From the NCBI RefSeq assembly GCF_963924675.1, contig NC_089221.1, positions 6,941,851 to 7,005,850 on the forward strand: 64,000 bases of DNA, read 5' to 3'. This document shows, one piece after another, positions 10,336 through 21,739 of the stretch. Both the position numbers and the translations under genes were made by a program. The stretch comes from Phocoena phocoena. Its lineage: Eukaryota; Chordata; Mammalia; Artiodactyla; Phocoenidae. Each line of letters starts with the position of its first letter. Within the stretch, counting starts at the first letter, position 1. The notes below the pieces were generated by a model. The model was not told the DNA's origin and searched no databases. It worked only from the letters and a program-made list of their open reading frames with translations.

Positions 10336-13300
10336 TAAGGTAAAGGGCCAAAGGACCTAAGATCCTAATGCAGGAGAAACATGAGTGTGTGGGTAATAAT
10401 GGACCAAGCGAGCTGTCAGGAGAGGGGCTGTGCTCAGATTCTGTCCATGCCTCAGGAGCAGAGGAAGCATCCTTTTCACCCTGGTCACTAGATCCTGCAG
10501 GACAGAATCTGGTCACGGGAGTGAGGGAGGGAAGTGAAGTCCCAGCAATACTCAGAGATGACAAGGTTGTGGAACTGAGGTCTGGGCCTTAGATGGACTT
10601 TTTCACCCTGTGACATTTCTTATTTTCAGGAGGACACCTTCAGATCACAGAGAAGGTGACATCTTTGACATACTCATATTTGTTCCATTCCACAAGAATT
10701 AGGCAAGGCTTTTTGTGCCACTTAAAAAAAAAAAAGCCTTTTCCCCAAATAGCCAGAATTCCTATATCTAGCTTAGAAGAAAACCCTGAGAGATCCCAGG
10801 TGGAACACAGCCTTTTCCCAGAATCTTACTAGAACCCAGAATTAGAGAGAATGAGAAAGTTGGTTGCTATGCTCACGTATCTCACGGACATGTTTCCATC
10901 GTGAAAGAGCCAAGTAAATTTCAACAGAAGAAAAATATGATGCTACTAACAAATCGAGTCACAAGATTATATCTTGGCTTCTTATTAAGGAGATGGTGGT
11001 GGATTAGTTTTCTCCAACTCAGCAGCTCTGCAGAGGCATTTCTGGGAAGGACTCCCTGGTCCTTCTGGGATATGCAACAGCATTTGCATCTCTGAGAAAT
11101 TGTGACCCAGGTGGGATCCAAACTTCAGAGCCTTCTTGCTCTGGACTCTGACTTCCTGAGCTAACTGGCCATGCTCAGATAGCATAAAAATAGACCAAAA
11201 CCTGCTGAAGAAAGTGCTTGCAGTTTTCTTTTTACCCATTTTGTAATATTTCTAGTCAGTCCTTACACAATTCAGGGTTGATCTGAAACTAGTAGACGTA
11301 TACAAGCTTCTTTAGGCATATTTCTATATGAACAGGAATGAGACTGAACCTACAACGTGATTGACCCTTAGCCTGAGCACAAGCTGAGCACAGTGTATGG
11401 CACTTGATGGTGGGGGAAGACCTTGGCATAAGGGGCCACCACTAAACGGGATGTACGTTAAAAATGGTCTATTTCGTTTTGTTAATTTGCAAAACCTAAT
11501 AAAAATCCTTTGAAATTCTCTTATTTCAAACTATATGTTGTTTTTAAATTAAAGGAAATAAAATCTGTGCAGAGTTTTTTACATCAGAAACCTGAAATTC
11601 TGCTTAGTAACTTCCTTCTTTGAAAATGTTTTTCATAAGCAGAAGCCATAAACCTGTAACCTGCAGGATGTCAAATCCACCCTCATTCATACAAAGTGTG
11701 TGGCTCTTGAAGGAAGATGTGACCTATTTTAGTTTATGCTAAAGCATTGGTTAAAGGATGCATCATCTGAAGAATGATGGGAGAGGCAGTCTTCATTTAA
11801 AGAAAATCTCTCGTGATCTAGAAATACCACTGGAATTAAACTCCTAAGGGTCCTGAGCCATCCCTGGAGCACAGATGTCTTCATGCAGCTTGGGTACCAC
11901 ATGAAGTCAATCTCTCTGTGCCCGGAGACATGGTGCCTCTGAGATCCAGGGTGGCTTCAATTAACATGAGGTTTAAGGCTTTTCCAAACACCCCTGAGTG
12001 GTCCTGTGTAGTGCTTGCTAAAGAAAGGATTCCCATCACCAGTGGGATTCTGGAGGGTCCGTTTAGGAGAGAAGCTGGGAAGTTTTACACTGGCTTTATG
12101 TGGAATTATTTAAATTTCAATCCTTCTGGAGATTAGAAAACAAATTGGTGACATTATGGGTGGTGCATCATGCTTGCAACTCTGGAATTATGACCATGGA
12201 TACCAACAGGTGGAGTTGTCGCTACATACTGGTTGATTTTTAAAGCCAAGAGGTTAAGAATATTATATTGTTATTGCTAATATGGCCAAGAGAACCTGCG
12301 CAAGGGGGCAATTGGTGACAGTTTATTGAAGTGATCGTGTCTCTGCATTCTGAGGCAAATTTAGCCACACTAATCTATATCCTTACGGACCCTTAAACCA
12401 AAGCAATTGTGCAGAGACGTGACTAGCTTTCAGGTGGTAGGCACCATGACCTGCCGTCAGACAGAGCTCCAGAACCTTCATCTTAGTCAAATTGCAGGTG
12501 ACTTCTGATACTACTACAGCAAAAATTATCTCAAAATAGCTTCCAGCAGTTAAGTGAAACAAAACCCTTTTATTACCAAATTCCACAGTAATTCTTCCAA
12601 AACATGACTTGATCCTTTCTTGTACATTAAGGAAATAAAACAACCTAAAACGTGAAGCCTTGTTTTGAACCACCACCATAAATCCCTTTCGCTTCCTCTG
12701 TCAGGTGCTCTCTGAGGTCCTGCAAATCACTGCTCTTTAGATAAAATGTATCAAGGAGGCATGGCCCTATTTGTCGGAACTCTCCTGTTTTCCTACATAA
12801 TGACATTAGTTTCAATTCCCTCCTACGTGAAGCCATAAAGCTCCTTTGAATAATTCACTCAGTACTGTTAGTAATTCTATCAGATCTCAAAGTGGGGCTC
12901 ATTTTAGTTTAACTGTCCTTCATAATATGTGCAACATGCTTAGGAGTTAGACAGTTTGAACCTCTACTGAGCAAACAAAGTTCTGTGACTTCATGATTAC
13001 ACCCCCCAATTCTGCAGCCCTTCCCATCAGAGAGGGCAGGGAGTGTGCCCTGTTACCACATGAAGGAAGAGAATTGTGAACTCACACTTCCCTGAGGCAG
13101 CTCGCTGAGGGAAGCATGGAGTGGTGCTGGAGACTGACCCCAGATATGGTAGCACAATGGGATGGCTGAGAGTGGACCCCTGGCTTAGGGAGAACTTCTG
13201 CCCTGGCGTGGACAGAGCTGTGAGGGTGAGGGAGATTTGGGTAAGGGGCAGCAGAGAACAGATGCTCTCTGCAGGTGGGCAGTTCCCAGAGAACGGGGGG

Positions 13301-13730
13301 AAGGCAGGTCTGACTGGGTTTTCTACTCACTTATCCCAAAGGTTACTTCTACTCACTGTGGAGAGCAGTTGATGAAGGTGGTGGAGAGAAGCCAGGAGCC
13401 TTACTCCAAAATCTACCTTCACATGAAAGCAAACACAAAGGGTGGATAATAAATGTTCACCCCTCCCGTGCATAACCCCCCTTAACCTTCTCCAGCCTCC
13501 TCTTCTCTCAACTTACTGAGGTTAATATAAAAGCCTTTGGTGACTCACCAAATGTTCTCTATCTTGGGTGAGGGGATGAACAGTCCACCAAGGCAATCCT
13601 ACTTCTACCTTCATAAGCCCATTTCCTTAATATCAGCTCTGCTTCTTTAAGTAACTCCTTTAGGCATTCTGCTGGAAACACTGAGGGACAGCACAGATTT
13701 GTCTCCCAGAAGGCCCTGAAGTGCGAGTGA
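10336..13730. other. single-copy DNA, no gene seen
   Basis: About 3.4 kb without a repeat family or exon I can support. Poly(A) run at about 10723-10734. Open frames of 60-98 codons on both strands (for example 12383-12679 minus, 11918-12136 plus) show no domain and no splice framework. Very old repeat remnants may be present but were not recognised. Confidence 0.5.
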
Positions 13731-13746
13731 AGAGTACACTAATTAG

Positions 13747-14019
13747 GGGCTTCCCCGGTGGCACAGTGGTTAAGAATCTGCCTGCCAATGCAGGGGACAC
13801 AGGTTCAAGCCCTGGTCCCGGAAGATCCCACATGCCAAGGAGCAACTAAGCCCATGTGCCACAACTACTGAGCCTGTGCTCTAGAGCCCGTGAGCCACAA
13901 CTACTGAGCCCATGTGCTGCAAAAATTGAAGCCCACGCACCTAGAGCCCGTGCTATGTAGTCAAACAGTGGCATGCTCAGCAGCTTTTAAAAGGTAAAAG
14001 ATAATTAAAAAAAAAAAAA
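13747..14019 (+). mobile_element. CHR-type SINE with an atypical 3' tail
   Basis: tRNA-like head ('cttccccggtggcacagtgg', then 'caggttcaagccctgg') and the repeated 'ccacaactactgagcc' body identify the family. A 16-bp TSD with one mismatch flanks it (13731-13746 and 14020-14035). After 'tagagcccgtgct' the usual SINE 3' body is replaced by about 55 bp of unrelated sequence including 'agcagcttttaaaaggtaaa' before the poly(A). The whole unit, tail included, lies within the TSD. Confidence 0.93.
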
Positions 14020-14035
14020 AGAGTACAATAATTAG

Positions 14036-15089
14036 AATAACTTCCATGGCTATTCTGATCCAAAACAAAAATCACTTCTTATTTGACTTCCCATTCCAAA
14101 TGTCATGTTGTTCAAAATATTCCATTAGTGATGCTGCAAAGAGATCCAAGTACAACATTAAAAACCTACAATAATAAAATGTATAAAGACAGTTTCAAGA
14201 TCAATTCCAATTCCAACTGTGAATATTAAGCCCTCCCATTACGATAATTTTCACAGAGACATTAGAGTTCAAGAATTAAATCCCCTTGAAAGTTAATTTC
14301 TTTAGATTAAGTGTCAAGTATTTATCTCTTACTTGTTACAAGTCAAACGGAATTAAATTCTCATTTCTTATTCTACTCAGTCTGATATCCAGGGATTTTG
14401 CTGCCTTTGTTTAGGAATTTGCTATGGTGGCAGCCTGAATTGCTAGGTCTTAGTTGATGTATGCCTTTCCCATTAAGAATATTTGTTTCCATTTCCCACT
14501 GCCACTGGCTATCCAAGTTTGGCATTGACATTTTAACCCTAGAACCTCACTGACTGCCTGTGCTCCCTGTTGCACCCAGAATCGAGCTGCTTTGCACTTT
14601 TAAAGGCACATATATTCTTCCCACCAATGCCTTAAAACACGTAAGCATTATTTCTTCCCTCTAATTGCACTCTTACCGTGATTACACCTGCTCACTAAAG
14701 TCTGTGTGGTCCATCAAGTCTGTTGTGGTCCCTGCGTGCATGAGCTTGTGAATGTAAAGAGAATAACATTGTCCCCGTGATTTCAGTCAAGCGATAGCAG
14801 CCTGCCTGCCCCCTGCAACTCCCACCAAGTGGAATGCTCACCCTTCCACTTAAAATTCATTCTGTTGCTAAGATTCTGGTGGTATTTTCTTAAGACTTCA
14901 GTAGGCTTATCTTTGTTGATATCAAATAAATAGCTTCACATCTCCAAGAAGCAGTCTTCAAGATGGAATTAGACATGCAAAAGACTTATTGGGAAAAACT
15001 TCAGTCAGAATCATATAGATATGATTTAAAACCTCATAAATGGAGGCTCTCTTCTAGGAATAGAATTTCAAGGGAGAATAGTAGACATT
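14036..15089. other. single-copy DNA, no gene seen
   Basis: AT-rich sequence with no recognised repeat family, exon or RNA gene. Short frames only. Confidence 0.5.
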
Positions 15090-15360
15090 CCAGGACTTGG
15101 TCCTTCAAATTCACCATCATAGGTAGAGTAGATGAAGAGAAGCCTGGAGGGTAGAGAAGCCAAGAAAGAACAAAGGGGAGTTGACGTCACAAAGACCAAG
15201 AGAAAAGGATGTTGTTTGCAAGGTCAATCGCAGTGAGATTAAAACCAAAAATTGATCGTTGTGCAGCGTCACAAAGACAGCTGGTGATCTTGATCTCTGT
15301 AGGCTGTCAGGCATAATCAAGGAAAATGTGGAGATTGATGTTACAGGAATGAGAGGACAG
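15090..15360 (-). repeat. L2 LINE remnant
   Basis: 'agaccaagagaaaaggatgt', then 'aaaattgatcgttgtgcag' and 'agctggtgatcttgatct' follow the reverse L2 open-reading-frame consensus in the right order. Heavily decayed, edges approximate. Confidence 0.45.
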
Positions 15361-16485
15361 CAGAGGGAGCCCTGTGATGTCAAGAAGAGATGGGACCTAC
15401 AGCACCTTTAGAGGGACTGGGTGTGATGAAAAAGAAGCATTGAATCAGTTGTAACAGGGGGCAAGGAGAAGAGGAATCCAGATGTAAGCAGATTTATGGA
15501 TTGGGAGGAAGCAATAAGAGGTTTCCTATCTGGTGCCTTCTATTCTTTCTATGAATTATGAGGCAAGGTTATCCACTAAGGGTATGAGTAAGGGAAATTT
15601 ATGAGATTGCCATCGGGGAGAAGAGAAAACCAAGGAGAATAGATGAAAAAAGATTTATAGGATAATCATGCCCATGTGAAATTTGAGATAAAGCTATCAA
15701 AGGAATGCCTAGCTGACAGGACATGTGATTTTTTCCGAGCAATGTCCAGCTGCTTCAGTGAAGGCTAGAGACAGCAGACGGAAAAGTGCATTCAGCCTGG
15801 AGGGTTGCCATCCAAGTACCAAGCAGGAAAAGAGAGGGAAGGAAATTGATTGAAAGTGAAGAATTTTAATGATGACTCTAAACTGTACCACAAAGGAAAG
15901 GAAGGTCAAAAGGATTGTGAGGAAATGAAAAAAATCAATGAGCTAAAAATGACATTGTGAATCAGAATTTTTGCAAGGGTCTTGACCAAATGTCTTGGTG
16001 GATAGAAACTTGTGGTTGGTGAGTGGAATGTCAGAATTTGATATCTGAGAGGTGGCATGTTTCTGAGGTAGGACCCTGGGAGAAAGTGGCCACAGAAGGG
16101 AAGGTCACCGAATGGGAGGATGCATAGAGCTTTAAGGTCAAGATATGGATGCTACATCCACAATGATCATGGATGGTACATCTGTGTGGGTGTTGGAATC
16201 CAATAATTGGCAGGAATGTAGGTAGAATGTCGATGAAGGAGTATGGAAGAAACCAGTGATCCAGAGGTTAAAATTTTCAGTGAAAGAAAGGAGTGACCAG
16301 GAGGACGTCCTGGCAGCAATGAAGAGGAAGTAGGATAGATTTTGATAGTGCTAGTCTCATGCGAGCAAGGGTTTTGAGAGTTGGAGATGAAGTGATGATC
16401 TGAAGGCATCACAGGGAAACGAGGAGGACCTAATCCCTTATGCTGACGCTCAGGTATAATGCGTGTGAGGGAAAAATAATCCTCT
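15361..16485. other. purine-rich DNA, possibly decayed repeat, no gene seen
   Basis: Long stretches biased to A and G on the plus strand, as in nearby reverse-oriented L2 copies, but I cannot match specific words. Minus-strand frames of 66-81 codons are by-products of the purine bias. Confidence 0.4.
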
Positions 16486-16822
16486 GTCTTAGTCTGTTTA
16501 GGTTGTTAATAATAAAATACCACAGACTGGGTAGCTTTTAAACAACATAAATGCATTTCTCACAGTTCTGTGTGCTGGAGGTCTAAGATCAGGGTACCAG
16601 CATAGTTGGGTGAGGTCCCCATTTCTTATTGGGTCCTCACATTATAGAGGGGTTAGCTAGCTCTCTGGGACCTCTTTTATAAGGACAAGCATCCCATTCA
16701 AGAGAGCTCCACCTTCATGACCTAATCACCTCTTGAAAGCCCCACCCTCCTAATCCTATCACCTTGAGCATTAAGTTTTCAACATATGAATTTGGGGCTG
16801 ACACAAACATTCAGACCATAGG
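16486..16822 (+). repeat. ancient high-copy interspersed repeat (family not named)
   Basis: The sequence follows a widely dispersed mammalian consensus: 'ataaaataccacagactggg', 'tttctcacagttctg', 'tcttttataaggacaagcat', 'tccaccttcatgacctaatc', 'caacatatgaatttggggc' and 'acacaaacattcag'. I recognise the consensus but cannot assign the family name with certainty (an old L1 3' end or LTR-type repeat). Confidence 0.7.
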
Positions 16823-16913
16823 ATTTTCCATTTGAGAAGTAGGTTCTCAGTGAACAATAAGATTTCAGGGTTAGGAACCCAGAGGTTGGCATATTACTTT
16901 AGGAAGAAATACC

Positions 16914-17109
16914 GGGACTTCCCTGGTGGTGCAGTGGTTGGGGGTCTGCCTGCCGATGCAGGGGACACAGGTTCGTGCCCCAGTCCAGGAAGATCCCACA
17001 TGCCACAGAGTGGCTGGGCCCATGAGCCATGGCCGCTGAGCCTGCTCCGCAACGGAAGAGGCCACAACAGTGAGAGGCCCGCGTACTGCAAGAAAAAAAA
17101 AAAAAGAAG
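16914..17109 (+). mobile_element. CHR-type SINE
   Basis: Starts 'gggacttccctggtggtgca' with a B-box-like 'caggttcgtgcccc', then the family body ('gaagatcccacatgcc', 'gaggccacaacagtgagagg') and a poly(A)/GAA tail. A 10-bp TSD (AAGAAATACC) is at 16904-16913 and 17110-17119. Shorter subtype, like the copy at 6024-6250. Confidence 0.94.
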
Positions 17110-17119
17110 AAGAAATACC

Positions 17120-17685
17120 AAGGTGGAGAGGAATATGGTATCATGTATGGAGACCCTGGAACAGAAAAAAGGACGAAAGGTAAAAATTAAAGAAATCTTT
17201 AGAATGTATGGTCTTGAGTTAACAATAATGTAAGAGTATTGGTTCATAGAATTTTAACAAATTTAAATTTTAACAAGTGTACACATTAATGTAAGATGTT
17301 AATAATAGGGGAACTGGATGTAGAACATATGGGAGCTCTCTGTACCATCTGTGCAATTTTTGTGACATTGAAATTTTTCTGTAAATCTAAAACTGTTTTA
17401 AAATAAAATGCTTAATTGAAATATAAATCCCATGGAAAAATGCTCAGTATTACTTTAGTGCATGCAATTTATACAGACCAAACTCAACACATCAAGTTAA
17501 ACGTAGTCAGGAGCACTGCTATGCAATGAAAAATATATCAAACTTTGTAACTCTGTTTTGCACATGGGACCTCACTCTCTTCTCCTCTCACTGACTTTTC
17601 TCTGAAGACCATAGAGTCCGGAGGTGGCCCCTGTAAGGGAGGAATGATGGAAACTCTTGGCATGGAAGATCAAATGGAGATACAG
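17120..17685. other. single-copy DNA, no gene seen
   Basis: AT-rich, with no recognised element. The end near 17400 ('aaataaaatgcttaattgaa') is A-rich but not clearly a retroelement tail. Confidence 0.5.
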
Positions 17686-17750
17686 GATGTATATATCTCT
17701 CTATATCTCTCTATCTGTATCTATCTATCATCTATCTATCTATATTCTAC
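17686..17750. repeat. (CTAT)n/(CTCT) imperfect microsatellite
   Basis: Interrupted CTAT, CTCT and TATA words over about 65 bp, including 'ctatctatcatctatctatc'. Confidence 0.9.
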
Positions 17751-17789
17751 TTCTATGGAGGGTATTTGGAAGTATATATAAAAATTACA

Positions 17790-18060
17790 AATGCATATAG
17801 CTTTTGATCACATAACTTCAGTTCTGAGAACATTTTGCAGAGATTCTTACACACATGAGAAAAGACATATGTGCAGTGTTACCCCTGCAGCATGGTTTTC
17901 AATGGCAAAATAGTTGAAAGACCCTAAGAGTTTATCAACAAAGAATTAGTTTAGGAAATTTAACATGTGATAGAATACCATGAACTATAAAAAGGGAGTT
18001 TTCACTGTATGTGTACATTTGCGTATGTATGTATGTGAATGCATCACCCCGAGTTAATAT
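17790..18060 (+). repeat. ancient L1 3'-end remnant
   Basis: 'tgcagcatggttttcaatgg', 'gatagaataccatgaactat' and 'aaaaagg' follow the old L1 ORF2 C-terminal wording (gcagcattatt..aatagc, gaatactatgcagc..). Highly decayed, edges approximate. Confidence 0.5.
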
Positions 18061-19333
18061 AAACCAATAAATGAGCCAATACCCTTTAAGAGTAAGGAGA
18101 GACAAATATAGAATTTGGTGGGAAAAAAGCCATTAAAGTTCTCATATTTTAAAATAAAATGCATGTATTTCATTTCAAGATATATGAGGTAGTGTGAAAA
18201 ATTCTTCTTTGCACAATATTTCCACTTGGATTAATTGAAATAAGCATGATAAAAATACTTGGGCTTCCTGTGGTGCCATCCCAATACTTAATGTTTCAGT
18301 TTCTCTTCTTACTCTTGTGAAGACTGACTCTTGTCCTCTGTTCCCTACCTTGATCATTAAGAAATGTAATGTCTTTGTCAGCTATTTGTTAGGATAACCT
18401 TAACACAATTCTGAGTGAAAAAGCAGTATGATGAGTCAGTAGCTTTAAATTCTTTATATTGATTAAAATGATTGAGAAAATAGTGAAAAAAATTTAGTTC
18501 TAAGAATGCTAAAGTCCGTGAAATAAATAATTACATAAAAAATGGAAGGTTCAAAGTAGCTTTAATGATACTGTCAAAATTTGCAATAACCCTGGAGAGA
18601 ATATGATGAGAAATAAATGTCTCCAAATTGTATAAAGAGATAGTAAAAAGGGGAAAAACATGAAGACTATTAAAATATGAGCCCTTATGTATCTTTAGGA
18701 GATATCTCCCAAGAAATGAAACTGCCATTAGCCAATTCTGATGATGTGTAGGTGGGACATAAAGGTTTATCTTTATAATATTTTACACTGTTTTCATACT
18801 TGTTTTCTCAGGAGGAGTAACTATTTAAGACTAGTTGTTCTAAAATCTGACTATCAGAGTTATAAAAATAAACCAGAATGAAGAAAAGTAAGCTGATAAA
18901 TTATACTTGGGAATAATAAAAAGCAACCTGTCAACTAGAAGAAGTCATGTCATAAGAAATACTTTGTGAAAGGAAACGGGAGTTTACCAGGGTTAAAATG
19001 GAAAACAAATTATGAAGCATCTGTATGACTTTGACTCCAGTCTTGTGCTACATATAGACGGAAGGGAAACAGACCGCTCACTGTTAACACACCACCTCAC
19101 CACACCCCACCCCACATGCTCTATTCTTGGTTCAGTAGATCAGAACATCAAAAATCCCACAAGGTGTATGTCTCCAAATATATCAAGTTAAAGAAAATCT
19201 TGATTAAGCTCATCCTGCAGCCACTTTTAAAACAAATTATGTATGAATCTCTGGCCCAGGACATCAATAAAATATCAGATTAAAAAATGGCCATTTCTGT
19301 GGGAGTATTATGTACATCATTTGCAGATTAACC

Positions 19334-19334
<1 letters not shown>
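18061..19334. other. AT-rich single-copy DNA, no gene seen
   Basis: No recognised repeat family or exon over about 1.3 kb. Only short frames. Confidence 0.5.

Positions 19335-19384
<50 letters not shown>
19335..19384. repeat. (AC)25 microsatellite
   Basis: Uninterrupted AC dinucleotide run of 50 bp. At this length it is probably polymorphic within the species. Confidence 0.97.
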
Positions 19385-19388
<4 letters not shown>

Positions 19389-19624
19389 ACTTTTGGAGTT
19401 CATGCAGTCAATCAGTTTTGCCTGTTAGCAGCAAAAATCTATTTACAGACTCTCTGGCCAACCTCCCCTTTTATTGATATTGCACATATAGCCTTTTTTT
19501 GTTGTTTTCATTGTTTTTTTGCACAAATGGCCACAATTAAAAATGTGTTTGCAAACACATTTGGAGATTGTTGACACAATGGACCCATGTCAATATGATG
19601 ATATATTATTGGTGAACATTCCAA

Positions 19625-21250
19625 TAATTCATTCATTCATTCAACATCTATTGAGTGTCTAGTCTGTGCTGAGAATTTAGCTACATACTGTGTATATATC
19701 GCTGGGTATATGCTGCAGGGTGGCAGCATCCCTGCCTGACCACATAAACTAGCAACTATAATATATAGACAGGCTCTGGTAGTGTTAGAGAGGTTTCCTT
19801 TAGGAAGTGATATCAGATGCATTAGAAAAGGAGAACGTAGGGATTAAGGTGAAAAGCAGACCCACAGTGTGTGCCAAGGCCACAGAAAGAGAAAGTCTGG
19901 ACTCCTGGGGAAGCTTCCAGCTTTGCTATAACTGAAAGTGAGGGTTTAAAGAAGCAGAATGGAGAGAGAAGAGGGTTGTGCTATGTTAATATTCATAATT
20001 TTTTTAAAAAGCAGGATTTTATGTACACTGTCAAAGAGTCAATAGAGATGGATAACAAGGCCACAAAAGAAGACAGTGAGACCAGTAAAAGAGCTATTAT
20101 TGTAAATACAAAATATGGTAAGGGGCAGAAGCAAGGCTGTGATGGTGAAAATAGGGAAGAAGAGGGAGCTTTGGGCAACATATAGGCAGTATAATCATCA
20201 GGAATTAGAGACCGATCTGATTTGGGATGTGAAGGAAGTGGAGGTGACTGCCATGATGGGCAGGTCCCTAGGCTGGTGACTGGATAGAGCCATATACTTA
20301 GATGGGCAGTGCAGAGAAGGGGTCACCCTGTGTGGGTCATGAAGAATGGAAGGGGTCATTATATGGGTGTAGGACAGGGGCTGGGGGTGAAGGATGCATG
20401 AAAGGGGATGTGAGCATAGTTTCAGACATGTCCAGTGTCGGCCTCCTGTAGGATATCCATGCAGAAACTATGACATAACAGGGAAGATGTTTCAATCTGA
20501 AGCCAGGAGGGTGGTAGTTTTAAGGAGGGGTTGTGAGATGAGTTATTAAAAGTATGAGAGTGAGAAGAGAAAGGAATCTAGGATGAAACTGTCAGGAACT
20601 GCAGTATTAAAGGTGAAGGAATAGGAGTTCTCAAAGGGGACTGGGAAGAGAAGTCAGAAAAAAAAAAGGAAGACCAAGAAAGGGGGGTGGCAAAGGACAA
20701 AAGTATTTGAGAAGGAGGGGAGGTCATTATTGTCAAATCCTGCTGTGAGTTCATGTGGAACAAGAGTGAAATCCAGGGGCATTTGACAACCCAGGGGTCA
20801 CTGGTGATCTGGGAACAGATTCATGGAGATCCTGCTAAGCATGAGGGTGGGGAGGCTGACACACGTATAGGTCACAGCATCTGAAAAATTAAACAAATGC
20901 TTTGGGCCACAGGCGGGAGAGACAAGTAAGATCGAAGGGAAACGTCCCTGAGATATAGGGGCTCGCAAGGACCTATGGATGGGCTGAAGCAGATCAGTAA
21001 GTAGAGAGCAGAGGCTGGAGATGCATGCAGAGTGAGAGGTCAGTCCCTGCGCTGGAGGAGAGACTGCTCCTCTGAGCAAGAGGAAAGGAATAAAGAGAGC
21101 AGGTGCCAGTAAGTGTGGAATTGATGGGGGGGGGGCGGGGCTGGAGGAAGGGAAAGCCAGGAATTGGAAGCTCTTACTAATTCTTTTATTTTCATTGTGA
21201 AATTGTAGGTGAGGAAACTTTCTGAACCGGATGTCGGTAGAGTTTAGAGG
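19625..21250 (-). mobile_element. long decayed L2 LINE, minus strand
   Basis: Begins with the reverse of the L2 3' terminus ('attcattcattcattcaaca' then 'tctattgagtgtctagtctg') and continues through purine-rich sequence in the order of the reverse L2 reverse-transcriptase frame: 'agacatgtccagtgtcg', 'attgtcaaatcctgctgtga', 'ggtcactggtgatctgggaa'. No usable frame is left; the 168-codon minus frame at 20798-21304 overlaps it but has no intact motif. Interrupted or ended at 21251 by a younger L1. L2 stopped moving in early mammals, so this is a fossil. Right edge approximate. Confidence 0.7.
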
Positions 21251-21257
21251 GAGGAAT

Positions 21258-21732
21258 AGATAAAGAAGGTGTGGTATATTTATACAACGCAATATTATAG
21301 CCATAAAAAGAATGAAATTCTGCCATTTGTAGCAATGTGAATGGACCTAGAGAATATTATGCTTAGTGAACTAAGTCAGATAAAGCCAAGTACTGTATGA
21401 TATCACTTACATGTGGAATCTAAAAAATAATACAAATGAATGTATATGCAAAACAGAAACAGACTCAGATACAGAAAACAAACTAGTGGTTACCAAAGGG
21501 GAGAGGGAAGGAGGGGAGCAAATTAGGGGTATGGGATTTAGAGATACAAACTATCAATATCATTATAAAACACATAAGCAAAAGGGATATATTATATAAC
21601 GCAAGAAATTATATCTATTATCTTGTAATAACTTTTAATTGAGTACAATCTGTAAAAATACTGATTCACAATGCTAAATACCTGACACTAATACAATATT
21701 GTAAGTCAGGTACACTTCAATAAAAAAAGAGT
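21258..21732 (+). mobile_element. L1 3' end, 5'-truncated
   Basis: ORF2 C-terminal wording ('acaacgcaatattatagcca', 'tgtgaatggacctagagaat'), the cetartiodactyl L1 3'UTR ('aacagaaacagactcagata') and a short A-rich end at about 21722-21728. A weak 7-bp TSD (GAGGAAT) lies at 21251-21257 and 21733-21739. Non-coding. Probably inserted into the older L2. Confidence 0.85.
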
Positions 21733-21739
21733 GAGGAAT

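Noticed and set aside
20798..21304. 168-codon minus-strand frame that could be L2 reverse transcriptase
   Set aside because: It lies in L2 sequence, but I see no YADD-type motif or consistent L2 frame. Treated as decayed L2.
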